DNA of 64,000 nt from Halogeometricum sp. S1BR25-6 (GCF_031624495.1 NZ_JAMQOP010000004.1:248001-312000), one strand, 5' to 3'; counted from the first letter of the stretch, positions 8,424 through 17,270 are shown. The notes: generated by a model not told the origin, from the sequence alone. Program-made: numbers and translations.

Positions 8424-9650
8424 ATGTCACTCGGAACCTGCTTCGACCTCCTCTCTCGAATCGTCGAGCGGTACGAGTCAGACGGGGGGTCGGTACGGGC
8501 AGTCGAGACGACGACGACGGACGACAACCGAGCGGTTCGGGCGACGATTACCGTTTCGGTCGCCGTTCCTGGTTCGGAAAGCGGACGGAAGCCGACGCTC
8601 GTCGCCGAATCGGCGTCGGTCAACGACGAGGGTGACGTTGAGGTTTCGTTCTCCGCGTCGAATCTCACGGACGTCGCGGAACACACCGAGATGTCCGTCG
8701 ACGCCGAGGTTCGGGAGGCGTCGAGCACCGACGACGGCGAACTCGTTCTCACCGTCGGAGTCGTTATCGAGCCGCTGACCGGCGCTTCTGAGGCGACCGC
8801 GGCGGACGACGCCGACATCGATACGGACGCAGATGCAGACGAGACTCGGGTGACGTCCGAGGAGAGTTCGGACGGCGCCGAGGAGACAGTCGAGAGCGGT
8901 GTCGAGGCGTTCGACGACGACGAGACGGAAGAAGACCGAACCGAGGCGGCCGGGTGCACCGGGGACGACCCGACGCCGTCGCCGTCCGTCGCCGAGGAAC
9001 TCGCGGCGATTCGGGACGAGTCGGTCCTCCCGTGCGAGGACGTCGAGTATTTGGAGCGGCTCTACGAACGCTGTGAGACGTTCACGGAGATGACTCGGCT
9101 GATCGAGATGGACGTCACTTCGGAGACCGTCAGACGCTACATGATCGAGGCCGGCGTCCACTCTCCGACCTCCTACGACACGACCCCCCGAACCCGGGAG
9201 TCGGAGAGCGGGAAGCCCCGGCTCCGAAAATCCGATACCGACGAGCGGGACGCCCCGAAACCCGACGCCGGCCCGTCCGCGGTACACGGCGCGGATGCCG
9301 ACTCGCCGGAGGCGGACCCCGACGAGCGACGGGAGTCGGAGGGTGATTCCTCGCCCGAGACGACGCCCGAACCGTCCCCCGACGCGGTCGGCGCGGAGAA
9401 ACTCGTCACCGACGGTATCGGACTGCCGAACCGAGTTCAGATTCCGGACGTCGTCGACGCAGTCACCGTCTCGGTGACTCTGTACGGGTTCGCGCGGCGG
9501 CTCGACCTCGAACAGGAGGACGCACGGGAACTCCTGCGGCAGCTGAACCTACTCGACTTCGTCCCCAGACGACTCCCGGCGGGGCGGAAACAAGAGATAT
9601 CACACGAAGACGTCGCCGAACAGATCCGCCGGAGCACGGGGAGCGCGTAG
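8424..9650 (+). CDS. Acidic haloarchaeal hypothetical protein with HTH-like segments
   Basis: A 408-residue soluble protein that I do not recognise as a named family. The N-terminal 110 residues look globular and beta-rich (LLSRIVERYESDGGSVRAVE onward). An Asp/Glu/Thr/Ser-rich, probably disordered stretch follows (about 112-195). Next is a helical HTH-like segment at about 205-245 (FTEMTRLIEMDVTSETVRRY). A second disordered linker (250-330) leads to a conserved-looking helical C-terminus (340-405), which could be another HTH-like unit. Two helical units joined by acidic linkers hint at a DNA-binding or scaffold protein, but no function is established. It lies between folCP and metF on the same strand. 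Codon use is native. Confidence 0.75.
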   Translation: MSLGTCFDLLSRIVERYESDGGSVRAVETTTTDDNRAVRATITVSVAVPGSESGRKPTLVAESASVNDEGDVEVSFSASNLTDVAEHTEMSVDAEVREASSTDDGELVLTVGVVIEPLTGASEATAADDADIDTDADADETRVTSEESSDGAEETVESGVEAFDDDETEEDRTEAAGCTGDDPTPSPSVAEELAAIRDESVLPCEDVEYLERLYERCETFTEMTRLIEMDVTSETVRRYMIEAGVHSPTSYDTTPRTRESESGKPRLRKSDTDERDAPKPDAGPSAVHGADADSPEADPDERRESEGDSSPETTPEPSPDAVGAEKLVTDGIGLPNRVQIPDVVDAVTVSVTLYGFARRLDLEQEDARELLRQLNLLDFVPRRLPAGRKQEISHEDVAEQIRRSTGSA

Positions 9651-9803
9651 GCCGGCCGTCGGCCCCGAACCGGCCTCGGCCGTGGCCAGCGCAAGCGACG
9701 ACCCGAACTCGGACGACCGCTCGGGTCCGTCGCTACTACTTAAATGGGTGCTGTGAGTCACCCGCAAAGGGAAGTGATTCCACACGAATCTTTGGCACAA
9801 GCA

Positions 9804-10670
9804 ATGTCCTTGAAATCCGAGTCGAAAACGGTCGACGACGTCGACAACGTTGAACTCCTCCTCGGGAACACCCGCTACGAACTCATGCCGTTCGAGAGCT
9901 TCGACGAGGAGATAGCTCACCTCCCGGACGGGGCGACGATTGCCATCACGACGTCGCCACAACTCGGCATCGACCGTACCGTCGAGAAGACCGAGATGGC
10001 GGCCGAACGGGGATACGAGGTCGTTCCGCACATCGCCGCCCGCTACGTGGAAGGCCAAGAGCATCTGGAGGAGATCGCCCGCCGACTCACCGAGGCGGGC
10101 ATCACGGACATCTTCGTTCCCGGCGGCGACCGCGAGGAACCGGCCGGCGAGTTCGAGTCGGCGTACGACCTCCTCACGGCGCTCGATAGGACCGAGTACG
10201 AGTTCGAGGAGGTCGGCATCACGGGCTACCCCGAGGGTCACGCCTTCCTGGACGACGAGACGCTCCGAGAGTCGATGGTGCGGAAGGAACCCTACGCGAC
10301 CTACATCGTCACGCAACTCTGCTACGACCCGGAGACGGTGCTCGAGTGGATCTCGGACGTGCGCGACCGCGGGGTCGACCTCCCGGTCGAGGTCGGCATC
10401 CCGGGCGTGATGAAGTACCAGCGCCTGCTCGAAATCTCACAGAAGGTCGGCGTCGGCGACTCGATCCAGTTCCTGAAGAAAACGACCGGTATCCTCGGAT
10501 TCATCCGCCAACTCATCGGTTCCCGAGGGACGTACAAGCCGGACAAGCTTATCGACGGCCTCGCACCCTACGTCGCCAACGAGGCGTACGACATCCGCGG
10601 CGTCCACATCTACGCGTTCAACCAGACGGCGGACCTCGAGTCCTGGCGGCTCGAACGCCTCGAACGGTAG
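9804..10670 (+). CDS. metF: Methylenetetrahydrofolate reductase (MetF family)
   Basis: A 288-residue TIM-barrel flavoprotein of the MTHFR family, interconverting 5,10-methylene-THF and 5-methyl-THF. Family hallmarks are EKTEMAAERGYEVVPHIAARYV, then DIFVPGGDRE, TGYPEGHAF with IVTQLCYDPETVLEW, and PVEVGIPGV. I chose the ATG at 9804 (MSLKSESKTVDD) rather than 9744, because a TATA-like cttaaatgg at about 9736-9744 overlaps the upstream ATG and would initiate near 9765. In this neighbourhood it could act in reverse, oxidising methyl-THF made by the DmdA-like demethylase, or forward for methionine synthesis. Sequence does not settle direction. glyA follows in the same orientation 149 bp later. Confidence 0.88.
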   Translation: MSLKSESKTVDDVDNVELLLGNTRYELMPFESFDEEIAHLPDGATIAITTSPQLGIDRTVEKTEMAAERGYEVVPHIAARYVEGQEHLEEIARRLTEAGITDIFVPGGDREEPAGEFESAYDLLTALDRTEYEFEEVGITGYPEGHAFLDDETLRESMVRKEPYATYIVTQLCYDPETVLEWISDVRDRGVDLPVEVGIPGVMKYQRLLEISQKVGVGDSIQFLKKTTGILGFIRQLIGSRGTYKPDKLIDGLAPYVANEAYDIRGVHIYAFNQTADLESWRLERLER

Positions 10671-10819
10671 CGCTGCTCGCGCCGCCGCGCCGCGAGTCGA
10701 GAGCCGCTTTCGAGGAACGCGCTTTCATTCTCGTTCGCGCGGTTCAAACACGATCAGTTGCTCGTCCGTCATTTCATGTCTGCGTGTAGACTATTAGGCG
10801 GCGGTTCCGAGACCTGTAC

Positions 10820-12064
10820 ATGTCGTACGACACCGTCCGCGAGACGGATTCGACCGCCGCGGAACTGCTCGAAGGAGAGCGAGCCAGACAGAACGACACG
10901 CTGGCGATGATCGCCAGCGAGAACCACGTCTCCGAAGCCGTCATGGAGGCCCAAAGCTCCGAGCTGACCAACAACTACGCCGAGGGGTATCCGGGCGAAC
11001 GCTACTACGGCGGCTGCGAGGTCGCCGACGAAATCGAGCAGTTGGCGATCGACCGCGCGAAGGAGTTGTGGGGCGCCGAGCACGTCAACGTCCAGCCCCA
11101 CTCGGGGTCGCAGGCGAACATGGCCGTCTACCTGGCGATGCTCGACCCGGGCGACAAGATTCTCTCGCTCGACCTCACGCACGGCGGCCACCTGAGTCAC
11201 GGCCACCCGGCGAACTTCGCCGGGCAGGTGTACGACGTCGAGCAGTACGAGGTCGACCCCGAGACGGGATACGTCGACTACGAGGGGCTTCGGGAGATAG
11301 CCGAGTCGTTCGACCCGGACGTGATCGTCTCGGGCTACTCCGCGTACCCCCGCGAAGTCGACTTCGAGCGGGTCCAGACGACCGCCGACGCCGTCGGAGC
11401 GTACCACCTCGCGGACATCGCGCACATCACCGGATTGGTCGCCGCGGGCGTGCACGAGTCCCCGGTGGGCGTCGCTGACTTCGTGACGGGGTCGACGCAC
11501 AAGACCATCCGTTCCGGCCGGGGCGGCATCATCATGTGCGGCGACGAGCACGCCGACGACATCGACAGCGCAGTCTTCCCCGGTACCCAGGGAGGGCCGG
11601 CGATGCACAACGTCGCCGGCAAGGCCGTCGGATTCGGCGAGGCGCTGGATCCGGCGTTCGAGCGGTACGCTCGACAGACCGTCGACAACGCGCAAGCGTT
11701 CGGCGAGCGACTGCAGGAACACGGGCTCAGCCTGGTCTCCGGCGGCACCGACAACCACCTCGTACTCGTCGACCTCCGACCGTCACACCCCGACACGACG
11801 GGGAAGGAGGTCGAATCCGCGCTGGAGGAGGCGGGGGTCGTCCTGAACGCGAACACCGTTCCCGGAGAGACGCGGTCGGCGTTCAACCCGTCGGGAATCC
11901 GGGCGGGGACGCCGGCCCTGACGACCCGCGGGTTCGACGAGGACGCCTCCCGGGAAGTGGCCGATCTCGTCGCCGAACTCGTCGAGTCGCCGACGGAGGA
12001 CGTCGTCGCCGACGTGAGCGACCGCGTCGACGACCTGGCCGCGCGGCATCCGCTGTACGACTGA
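10820..12064 (+). CDS. glyA: Serine hydroxymethyltransferase GlyA
   Basis: The 414-residue PLP enzyme interconverts serine + THF with glycine + 5,10-methylene-THF. The active-site lysine is Lys228 in TGSTHKTIRSGRGG. The N-terminal MIASENHVS, NNYAEGYPGERYYGGCE and PHSGSQAN motifs are diagnostic, and the length is normal for archaeal and bacterial GlyA. Here it can take methylene-THF from dimethylglycine/sarcosine oxidation and the glycine left over, and make serine, which the dehydratase at the window start could convert to pyruvate. That chain is inference; enzyme identity is not in doubt. Confidence 0.97.
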   Translation: MSYDTVRETDSTAAELLEGERARQNDTLAMIASENHVSEAVMEAQSSELTNNYAEGYPGERYYGGCEVADEIEQLAIDRAKELWGAEHVNVQPHSGSQANMAVYLAMLDPGDKILSLDLTHGGHLSHGHPANFAGQVYDVEQYEVDPETGYVDYEGLREIAESFDPDVIVSGYSAYPREVDFERVQTTADAVGAYHLADIAHITGLVAAGVHESPVGVADFVTGSTHKTIRSGRGGIIMCGDEHADDIDSAVFPGTQGGPAMHNVAGKAVGFGEALDPAFERYARQTVDNAQAFGERLQEHGLSLVSGGTDNHLVLVDLRPSHPDTTGKEVESALEEAGVVLNANTVPGETRSAFNPSGIRAGTPALTTRGFDEDASREVADLVAELVESPTEDVVADVSDRVDDLAARHPLYD

Positions 12065-12111
12065 ACGCCGGAGAGTCGGTCGTGGGAACGTCTCTCAGGA
12101 CGCCGGCCGCC

Positions 12112-12323
12112 TCAACGGGTTTCGTCCGCGCTACCGGAGTCGTTCTCGCCGTCCGGGTCGTCGACCACGTAGGCGCCGAACTCCTCGACGGAGCCCACCG
12201 GCGGTGCGCCGAGTGCGAGCCATATCTGCGTCGACTCGCCGGTGTGTTCATCTCGCCGGGGTTGACGAACACTTGATTGGTGCGCACCTTGGTCGCGCCG
12301 AGGGGGCGCCTGAGATTTTTCAT
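12112..12323 (-). pseudogene. Cupin-domain gene remnant with internal deletion
   Basis: Two coding pieces of a small cupin gene meet in different frames on the minus strand. The first starts at the ATG 12321-12323 and reads a typical cupin N-terminus through LGATKVRTNQVFVNPGEMNTP. The second, about 43 codons in another frame, reads TGESTQIWLALGAPPVGSV and EEFGAYVVDD before stopping at 12112-12114. Both have G/C-ending native codons. The metal-binding His/Glu strands that should lie between are absent. An internal out-of-frame deletion explains this best; the repeated ACACCGGCGAG-like sequence at the join could be the scar. Confidence 0.6.
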
Positions 12324-12479
12324 ATCGGTCTCGCAGCTCTGCTTAAAACCTCATATGCAGACAGAAGTTGCGTACGAAATAGAGAGGATGAGTTCAGCAA
12401 ACTTTGGTTGTGCCAGTGGTCCGGTGGCAAACTTCACCCAGTAGTATGCTCTACTAAAGAGCATGACCAGTCGGTGAAG

Positions 12480-12737
12480 ATGGACGACGACACTAAGTCT
12501 CGGCTCGAACGGTTGCAGGCCGAGATTCGGCTGAAGGTAGGAAGACGAGTGACACAACAGGAAATCTTGGCACGGTTCGTCGAACAGGCCATCGAGTCCA
12601 AAGCGGATCTCATCGATTCGTTCCGAGAGGAACGTGTTCCCCTCGCCGAGTCCGAGCGCGAGAAGTTCCACGATGGGATGGTCTCGTCCGGAGTCTCGAC
12701 GAGCGAAGAAGACATCGACGACATGCTGTACGGATGA
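12480..12737 (+). CDS. vapB: VapB-type antitoxin
   Basis: An 85-residue protein directly upstream of a PIN-domain toxin, with its TGA overlapping the toxin ATG (ATGA). The N-terminal half (LQAEIRLKVGRRVTQQEILA) looks like a ribbon-helix-helix DNA-binding unit. The C-terminal acidic tail (STSEEDIDDMLYG) is the kind of segment that wraps and blocks a PIN toxin. The ATG at 12480 gives MDDDTKSRLER; the in-frame GTG two codons upstream and longer upstream frames add nothing that looks coding. The preceding DNA (12330-12480) is AT-richer than average and likely holds the autoregulated promoter. Confidence 0.8.
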   Translation: MDDDTKSRLERLQAEIRLKVGRRVTQQEILARFVEQAIESKADLIDSFREERVPLAESEREKFHDGMVSSGVSTSEEDIDDMLYG

Positions 12738-13162
12738 GTGTCTTCGTCGATACTGGCGTGTTCTTTGCGCACCACGATACGGATGCTGACCGGCACGATC
12801 AAGCCGTCAGTGCGTTCGAGGAGTTGCTTGATGGGGAACACGGACAGCCGTACACGAACGACTACGTTTTCGACGAGACCGTGACCTTCACACGCGCCCG
12901 AACAGGGTCGTTCAAGGCTGCGGACATCGTCGCTAGTCGTATTCTCGGAGAAGACTCCTTCCCTCATGTCTTCGAGATGCTTCACGTCGAACCGGACGAC
13001 GTTCGGACATCGCTAGAAACGTTTCGTCGATACGACGATCACGACCTCAGCTTCACTGACGCGACAATAGTCACTCTGTGTGACTCGCGTGGTATCGATG
13101 CTGTGCTGAGCTTCGACACAGATTTTGACGGACTCGTTGAGCGTATCGAGCCAGGGTACTAA
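12734..13162 (+). CDS. vapC: PIN-domain toxin VapC
   Basis: A 142-residue PIN-fold ribonuclease, the toxin of a type II toxin-antitoxin pair. The four acidic metal ligands are visible: Asp6 (VFVDTGVF), Glu48 (VFDETVTF), Asp109 (LSFTDATI) and Asp128 (LSFDTDFD). The 4-nt overlap with vapB indicates translational coupling. Codon use is slightly less GC3-biased than in the metabolic neighbours, compatible with acquisition. VapC enzymes cut tRNA or rRNA; the target here is unknown. Confidence 0.9.
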   Translation: MSVFVDTGVFFAHHDTDADRHDQAVSAFEELLDGEHGQPYTNDYVFDETVTFTRARTGSFKAADIVASRILGEDSFPHVFEMLHVEPDDVRTSLETFRRYDDHDLSFTDATIVTLCDSRGIDAVLSFDTDFDGLVERIEPGY

Positions 13163-13560
13163 GAGGTGACTCGCTTAGAGAGTCACACGCAAATCCTGCT
13201 GAAGCTGCCGAACACGCACGGAACAGACAGAGGATGCATACAGCAGAGCAGGTGGCTCCTATCGACCGAAGCGAGAACCGAATACTCAATTCCACCTCGA
13301 AAGACGAACGCACAGCTGACAAGGATACCGAGAAGGTACGAGAGTAGCAGGTGCGAATTGGCACCGAGACCGACGGATTCTGAGAACTGAAATAACGCCG
13401 GTATCGTGGAGTCTTGGAAAACAAAGAGCGTTGCGAACAGATAGAAAAGCGCACTTGAAAGGAGATGTATACCGCACAGGAGATACGCGAGTGTACTGCA
13501 ACGATCGAACCGGTGGTCACCGAGGCAATAAAAAGAGGACGACCACAGTGGCTCTCGACC
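13163..13560. other. Intergenic stretch, no gene seen
   Basis: About 400 bases between vapC and the SnoaL-like gene. Base composition is lower in GC than the surrounding genes and there is no frame with haloarchaeal codon bias. It may be leftover DNA from insertion of the toxin-antitoxin pair, but no repeat or end can be identified. Confidence 0.35.
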
Positions 13561-13962
13561 TTACTCGGTGAGAGCCTGTTCGAACTGTGCTGTATCGGTG
13601 TAATGCTGGACTCGCGTGACACGGCCATCTTCCATGTCCCACACGTGTGCAAACGGCACAGTAAGGGTCTCGCCCGCCTTGACGGCTGTTCCTCGGTGGT
13701 GACCGAGCGCAACGACTGTCTGTCCAGCCTGGAGGATTCGGTCAGGTTCAACCGCAAAATCAGCAATATCTGAAAGGAGGCGTTCGAACATGCTTCCAAC
13801 CGCTTCGGGGCCGTGATAGGTGCCGCGATAGCGCGATCCTTCAGGTTCGATCCACTCGATCGTTTCATCGAAGAGTTCCATCACTGCCTCGAAATCCCGT
13901 TCGTTGAATGCTTTGTACCCCTCACGCAAGGCGTCAGCGTTGTCCTGTTGTTGTGTTGCCAT
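13561..13962 (-). CDS. SnoaL-like / nuclear transport factor 2-fold protein
   Basis: A 133-residue cone-fold protein of the NTF2/SnoaL superfamily. It starts with the typical helix NADALREGYKAFNERDFEAV, then LFDETIEWIEPEGSRYRGTYHGPEAV, and ends with FAHVWDMEDGRVTRVQHYTDT, the usual last strands. Members include ketosteroid isomerase-like and polyketide cyclase-like enzymes, but most haloarchaeal copies have no known substrate. It stands alone on its strand. An inverted repeat GTGAA/TTCAC at 14012-14032, about 50 nt upstream of its start, might be an operator. No specific activity is claimed. Confidence 0.85.
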   Translation of the reverse strand: MATQQQDNADALREGYKAFNERDFEAVMELFDETIEWIEPEGSRYRGTYHGPEAVGSMFERLLSDIADFAVEPDRILQAGQTVVALGHHRGTAVKAGETLTVPFAHVWDMEDGRVTRVQHYTDTAQFEQALTE

Positions 13963-14443
13963 TGGTCAGTTACCTCCCTGGGCTTCGACCTAATAGAGAG
14001 TGCCCGTCATTGTGAAGTGGTAACATTTTCACTCCAGAGCTGTATAACGAGTATTCGGGTGAATCTGATAACGGAAAGAGGTAACGTGCTGCATTCGCGC
14101 TCTCCATTCAGTGGAGCCTCAGCAAACGATCAGTGACGGAGGATTTCAACAGAACCGGTCTTGCAGGTCTGAAACGACGTCTTCGATACGTCCGTCAGGT
14201 CGACGATCGCGAAGCCGCCTCCCATATCTGGTGACTGGGCCACGCTCGACGAAGATGTGCCAAGCGAGAGCGACGCCGATTTTCCGATGTCGTTTCCCGC
14301 TGATCGGAATGTATGCTAAGGCGCACCGAGTGCGATCGAGTCCCGTGGCTCACGGTCGGAAAAAAGAGAATGGACGGCTGAAGGCGATGGGTCGACGTCG
14401 GCGTCGGTGCCGACGCCGAACGCGGCGCGGACGCCTCGGTCGA
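13963..14443. other. Intergenic stretch with possible operator palindrome
   Basis: About 480 bases without a convincing gene. The only structure noticed is the 21-bp GTGAA-n11-TTCAC inverted repeat at 14012-14032, upstream of the SnoaL-like gene. Confidence 0.35.
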
Positions 14444-15817
14444 TCAGTCGTCGCTGGCTTCCTGCGCCGCGCTGAGTTTCGCCTGTTCGCGGGCGCTCGG
14501 GTTGACGGACTCCTTGAACGGAACCTCGGCGACCGTGGCGTAGACGGAGTCTTCCCCGTCTTCGGCGTACTCGTCGGGGAGGTGCACCTCGAACTCGATG
14601 TCGAGGTCCTCCTCGTAGATTTCGTCGTTGAGTTCCGCTCCGGTCTCGTTCTGGAGTTTCTCCGCGGGAACGAACCCGAGTCCGATGTTCGTCTCGAGTT
14701 CGGGGTTCCACCACGGCGAGGTCATGTACCCGCACTCGTTGCCCGTGTCGGGGTCGGAGACGATCCAGAAGTCCGGCGCGTAGTCGCGGATCGGTTCGCC
14801 GGCCATCTTGAGACCGACCATCTTGAGGTTGAACGGGTACTCGCCGCTCTCGATCTGTTCTTTCTGCTCCTCCAGCGCCTCCTTCCCGATGTAGTCGCCT
14901 TCCTTGTCGTCGGGAACTTGGTACCCCAGGTTCACCTGGAACGGCGAGGTCTCGTGGTCCATGTCCTGACCCCACGAGAGGATCCCGGCCGCGATTCGGC
15001 GGTGGTGACCCGGAGCGATCTGCATCCCACCGTGCTCTTTGACGGTGTCGAGCACCGGGTCCCAGACGCGTTCGGCGTTCTCCATCGCGTCTTTGACGTA
15101 TATCTCGAAGCCTTTCTCGCCCGAGAACCCAGTCTGACTCACCAGCACGTCGGCGCCGTTGATTTCGGCGTCCATCAGACCGTAGTAGGGAATCTCGCTG
15201 ACCTCCTCGCCGACGACGTCGATCATCACGTCCTCGGAGAGCGGACCCTGAATCTGCATCGGGGCGACGTCGATCTCGTCGATCTCGACGTCGAAGTCCA
15301 TTCCGACGTTGACGCCCTGCAGCCACTGCATGAGCGTGGAGTCCGAAATGGAGAACCAGAACTCGTCGTCCTCGACGCGGAGAAGGATCGGGTCGTTGAG
15401 GACCCCGCCGTCCTCGTTGCAGAGGATGACGTACTTGCCCTTCATCGTGTCAATTTCGGTGGCGTCACGCGTGATGACGTAGTCGGTGAGCGCTTCGGCG
15501 TCCGGGCCCTTCACGCGAATCTGGCGCTCGACGGCGACGTCCCACAGGGTGACCTTCTCGGTCAGCGCTTCGTACTCGGCCATTGCGCCGCCCTCTTCGG
15601 GTTCGACGAGGCCGCGCGGGTGGTACGTTCGGTTGTACACCGTGCAGCGCCAGGCGCCCTCTTCGTTGAACGACTTGTCGAAGAACGGCGACTTCCGCAC
15701 GCGGGTCGAAACGAGCATCTGGATTCCCGGGTCTCCGCTCTGGCGGAGGTTTCGGGGCAGTACGCGGTCTGACTGGTCGACACCCGGATGGTTCGGGTGT
15801 TCGGCATCCTCTCTCAT
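14444..15817 (-). CDS. DmdA-like / GcvT-family tetrahydrofolate-dependent demethylase
   Basis: A 457-residue aminomethyltransferase-fold protein. The stretch YEALTEKVTLWDVAVERQIR followed by VKGPDAEALTDYVITRDA closely resembles the DMSP demethylase DmdA layout (VWDVSVERQVEI, then a CRDL motif). It keeps NDPILLRV, MQIQGPLSEDVM and SGEKGFEIYV. DmdA moves a methyl group from dimethylsulfoniopropionate to THF, giving methylmercaptopropionate and 5-methyl-THF. DMSP as substrate here is only a possibility; related GcvT-like proteins demethylate other compounds. I used the ATG at 15815-15817, not the upstream TTG, because a TATA box at about 15845-15852 would start transcription a few bases before it. 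The acidic C-terminus is longer than in bacterial DmdA. An HTH-10 regulator lies upstream. Confidence 0.78.
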   Translation of the reverse strand: MREDAEHPNHPGVDQSDRVLPRNLRQSGDPGIQMLVSTRVRKSPFFDKSFNEEGAWRCTVYNRTYHPRGLVEPEEGGAMAEYEALTEKVTLWDVAVERQIRVKGPDAEALTDYVITRDATEIDTMKGKYVILCNEDGGVLNDPILLRVEDDEFWFSISDSTLMQWLQGVNVGMDFDVEIDEIDVAPMQIQGPLSEDVMIDVVGEEVSEIPYYGLMDAEINGADVLVSQTGFSGEKGFEIYVKDAMENAERVWDPVLDTVKEHGGMQIAPGHHRRIAAGILSWGQDMDHETSPFQVNLGYQVPDDKEGDYIGKEALEEQKEQIESGEYPFNLKMVGLKMAGEPIRDYAPDFWIVSDPDTGNECGYMTSPWWNPELETNIGLGFVPAEKLQNETGAELNDEIYEEDLDIEFEVHLPDEYAEDGEDSVYATVAEVPFKESVNPSAREQAKLSAAQEASDD

Positions 15818-15844
15818 AGCATTCAATCCAACAGGGTAAACCTA

Positions 15845-15852
15845 GATAAAAG
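15845..15852 (-). promoter_or_regulatory. TATA box of the DmdA-like gene
   Basis: On the minus strand this reads CTTTTATC and is centred about 30 nt before the ATG at 15817. It supports a nearly leaderless mRNA and the shorter start. The remaining interval to 16313 shows no gene. Confidence 0.5.
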
Positions 15853-16313
15853 ACGGTGTTCAACACGTCTATCCTTTATATCCCCTCCCGGAAAATCCAC
15901 GGCGTTCGATGGTAGTTCCGAGCCGAACACGGTGACGGGAGATACCGACGAATCCGCCCCTCGTCCGTCGTAGGTCGTCCAACAGGGCGCCCGAGAGTTA
16001 TCGACCGAGAGGACGACCAGAGAGCGACGCGGAGATGCCCACCGCGCGTCCTTCGGTCGGAGAACAACGGGTCACAGTCGGGATGTGACCGCCGCGAGGG
16101 TCCGCAGCCACCGTCGGCCGTCGATACAGGATGCCGGTCGACGCCGTCTTCAAGTCGCGGAGAGCGGAGTCCGATACGTGGCGAACGAACTGCCGCCCGT
16201 CTCGGACGTAGGTGCACCGCTGTTCGCTTCCGGTGTGTCGTGAGCGGGGTGGACGGGGGCGGCGCAGGTTGAGTAGTCGGTCGGTGGTGTAGCCGTTCTC
16301 CGGGCGCGGTCGT

Positions 16314-16973
16314 TCACTCTTCGTCTTTCGGCTCAGCGATCGTCGCGGCGATGAGGTTTCGCATCCCGCGTCGGAGTCGGCCGCTCATCGCCGTCGACGA
16401 TAACCCCATCTCCTCGGCGACTTCGGTCAGCGAGATGTCCCGCGGCTCCTGGAAGTGTCCCTTCTCGTAGGCGGTTTGGAGAGCGGTCCGCTGTTCGAGG
16501 GTGAGTCCGTACGAACTTTCGCCTCCCGCGCTCTCGTTTCCGTAGATTTCTATGATCTCGAGCGAAATGTCGTTCTCGCGAGCGTACTGCCACACCGAGT
16601 TGAGCGCCTCTTTGTCGGGGAGGAGAAGCCGGACGAGCCATCCGTTTCCTTTCGTCTCCGTGTGGGCCAAGAAGCCGTTGACGTCCGTCACGACGGCGCT
16701 GATCAGCTTCGTTCCCTCGGCGTGTTCGATGTAGTAGATGCCGCTTCCGTCGTCCCAGTCGACGAGTTTGTAGCTCGCGACCGTCGGATCGTCGTCCAGC
16801 GCACTCTCCAATGACTCCCGGTCGTCGCACTCGACGAGGAAGGGAAAGACGGTCGTTCCCGGATTGGTCGTTCCTTGAGAAATGACTCTGATTTTTACGT
16901 CGTCGAGGGACCGAAGCGTCGGAACAAGCGCGAGTCGGTCATGTCTGATGTGGATCTTTGCTGTTATTGACAT
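16314..16973 (-). CDS. HTH-10 (bacterio-opsin activator type) transcriptional regulator
   Basis: A 219-residue regulator. The last 55 residues are the archaeal HTH_10 domain, opening with LTLEQRTALQTAYEKGHFQE and continuing into LTEVAEEMGLSSTAMSGRLR. The N-terminal 150 residues form the mixed alpha/beta sensory part common to these proteins, with no recognisable ligand motif. It sits on the same strand about 500 bp upstream of the DmdA-like demethylase and nothing else is near on that side, so local control of the demethylase is a plausible inference. Confidence 0.9.
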   Translation of the reverse strand: MSITAKIHIRHDRLALVPTLRSLDDVKIRVISQGTTNPGTTVFPFLVECDDRESLESALDDDPTVASYKLVDWDDGSGIYYIEHAEGTKLISAVVTDVNGFLAHTETKGNGWLVRLLLPDKEALNSVWQYARENDISLEIIEIYGNESAGGESSYGLTLEQRTALQTAYEKGHFQEPRDISLTEVAEEMGLSSTAMSGRLRRGMRNLIAATIAEPKDEE

Positions 16974-17270
16974 AGATATAGTTCGTTTTCCGGTCGATAG
17001 GGTCGCCCGCGCGCCCGTACCACTCCTACAGGCTCGACGCCTTCGGTTTTTGCGCGCGTGTGTGTCTTACTATCCATGCTCCGATGAGTACTAATGTGAA
17101 TATATACATGTATCTTAAACGCATCTATTGAAGACAATGTTGCCGATTAGTGGGTGCCTCGCGATTTCGGAGCGGTATTCGAAGAAGTAGCCATACCCGG
17201 CGGAGGGGCGCTACGAACGAACAGGGCGGAATAGAAGGCGACGAGAATGGGGCGTAGAATATACCGACCG

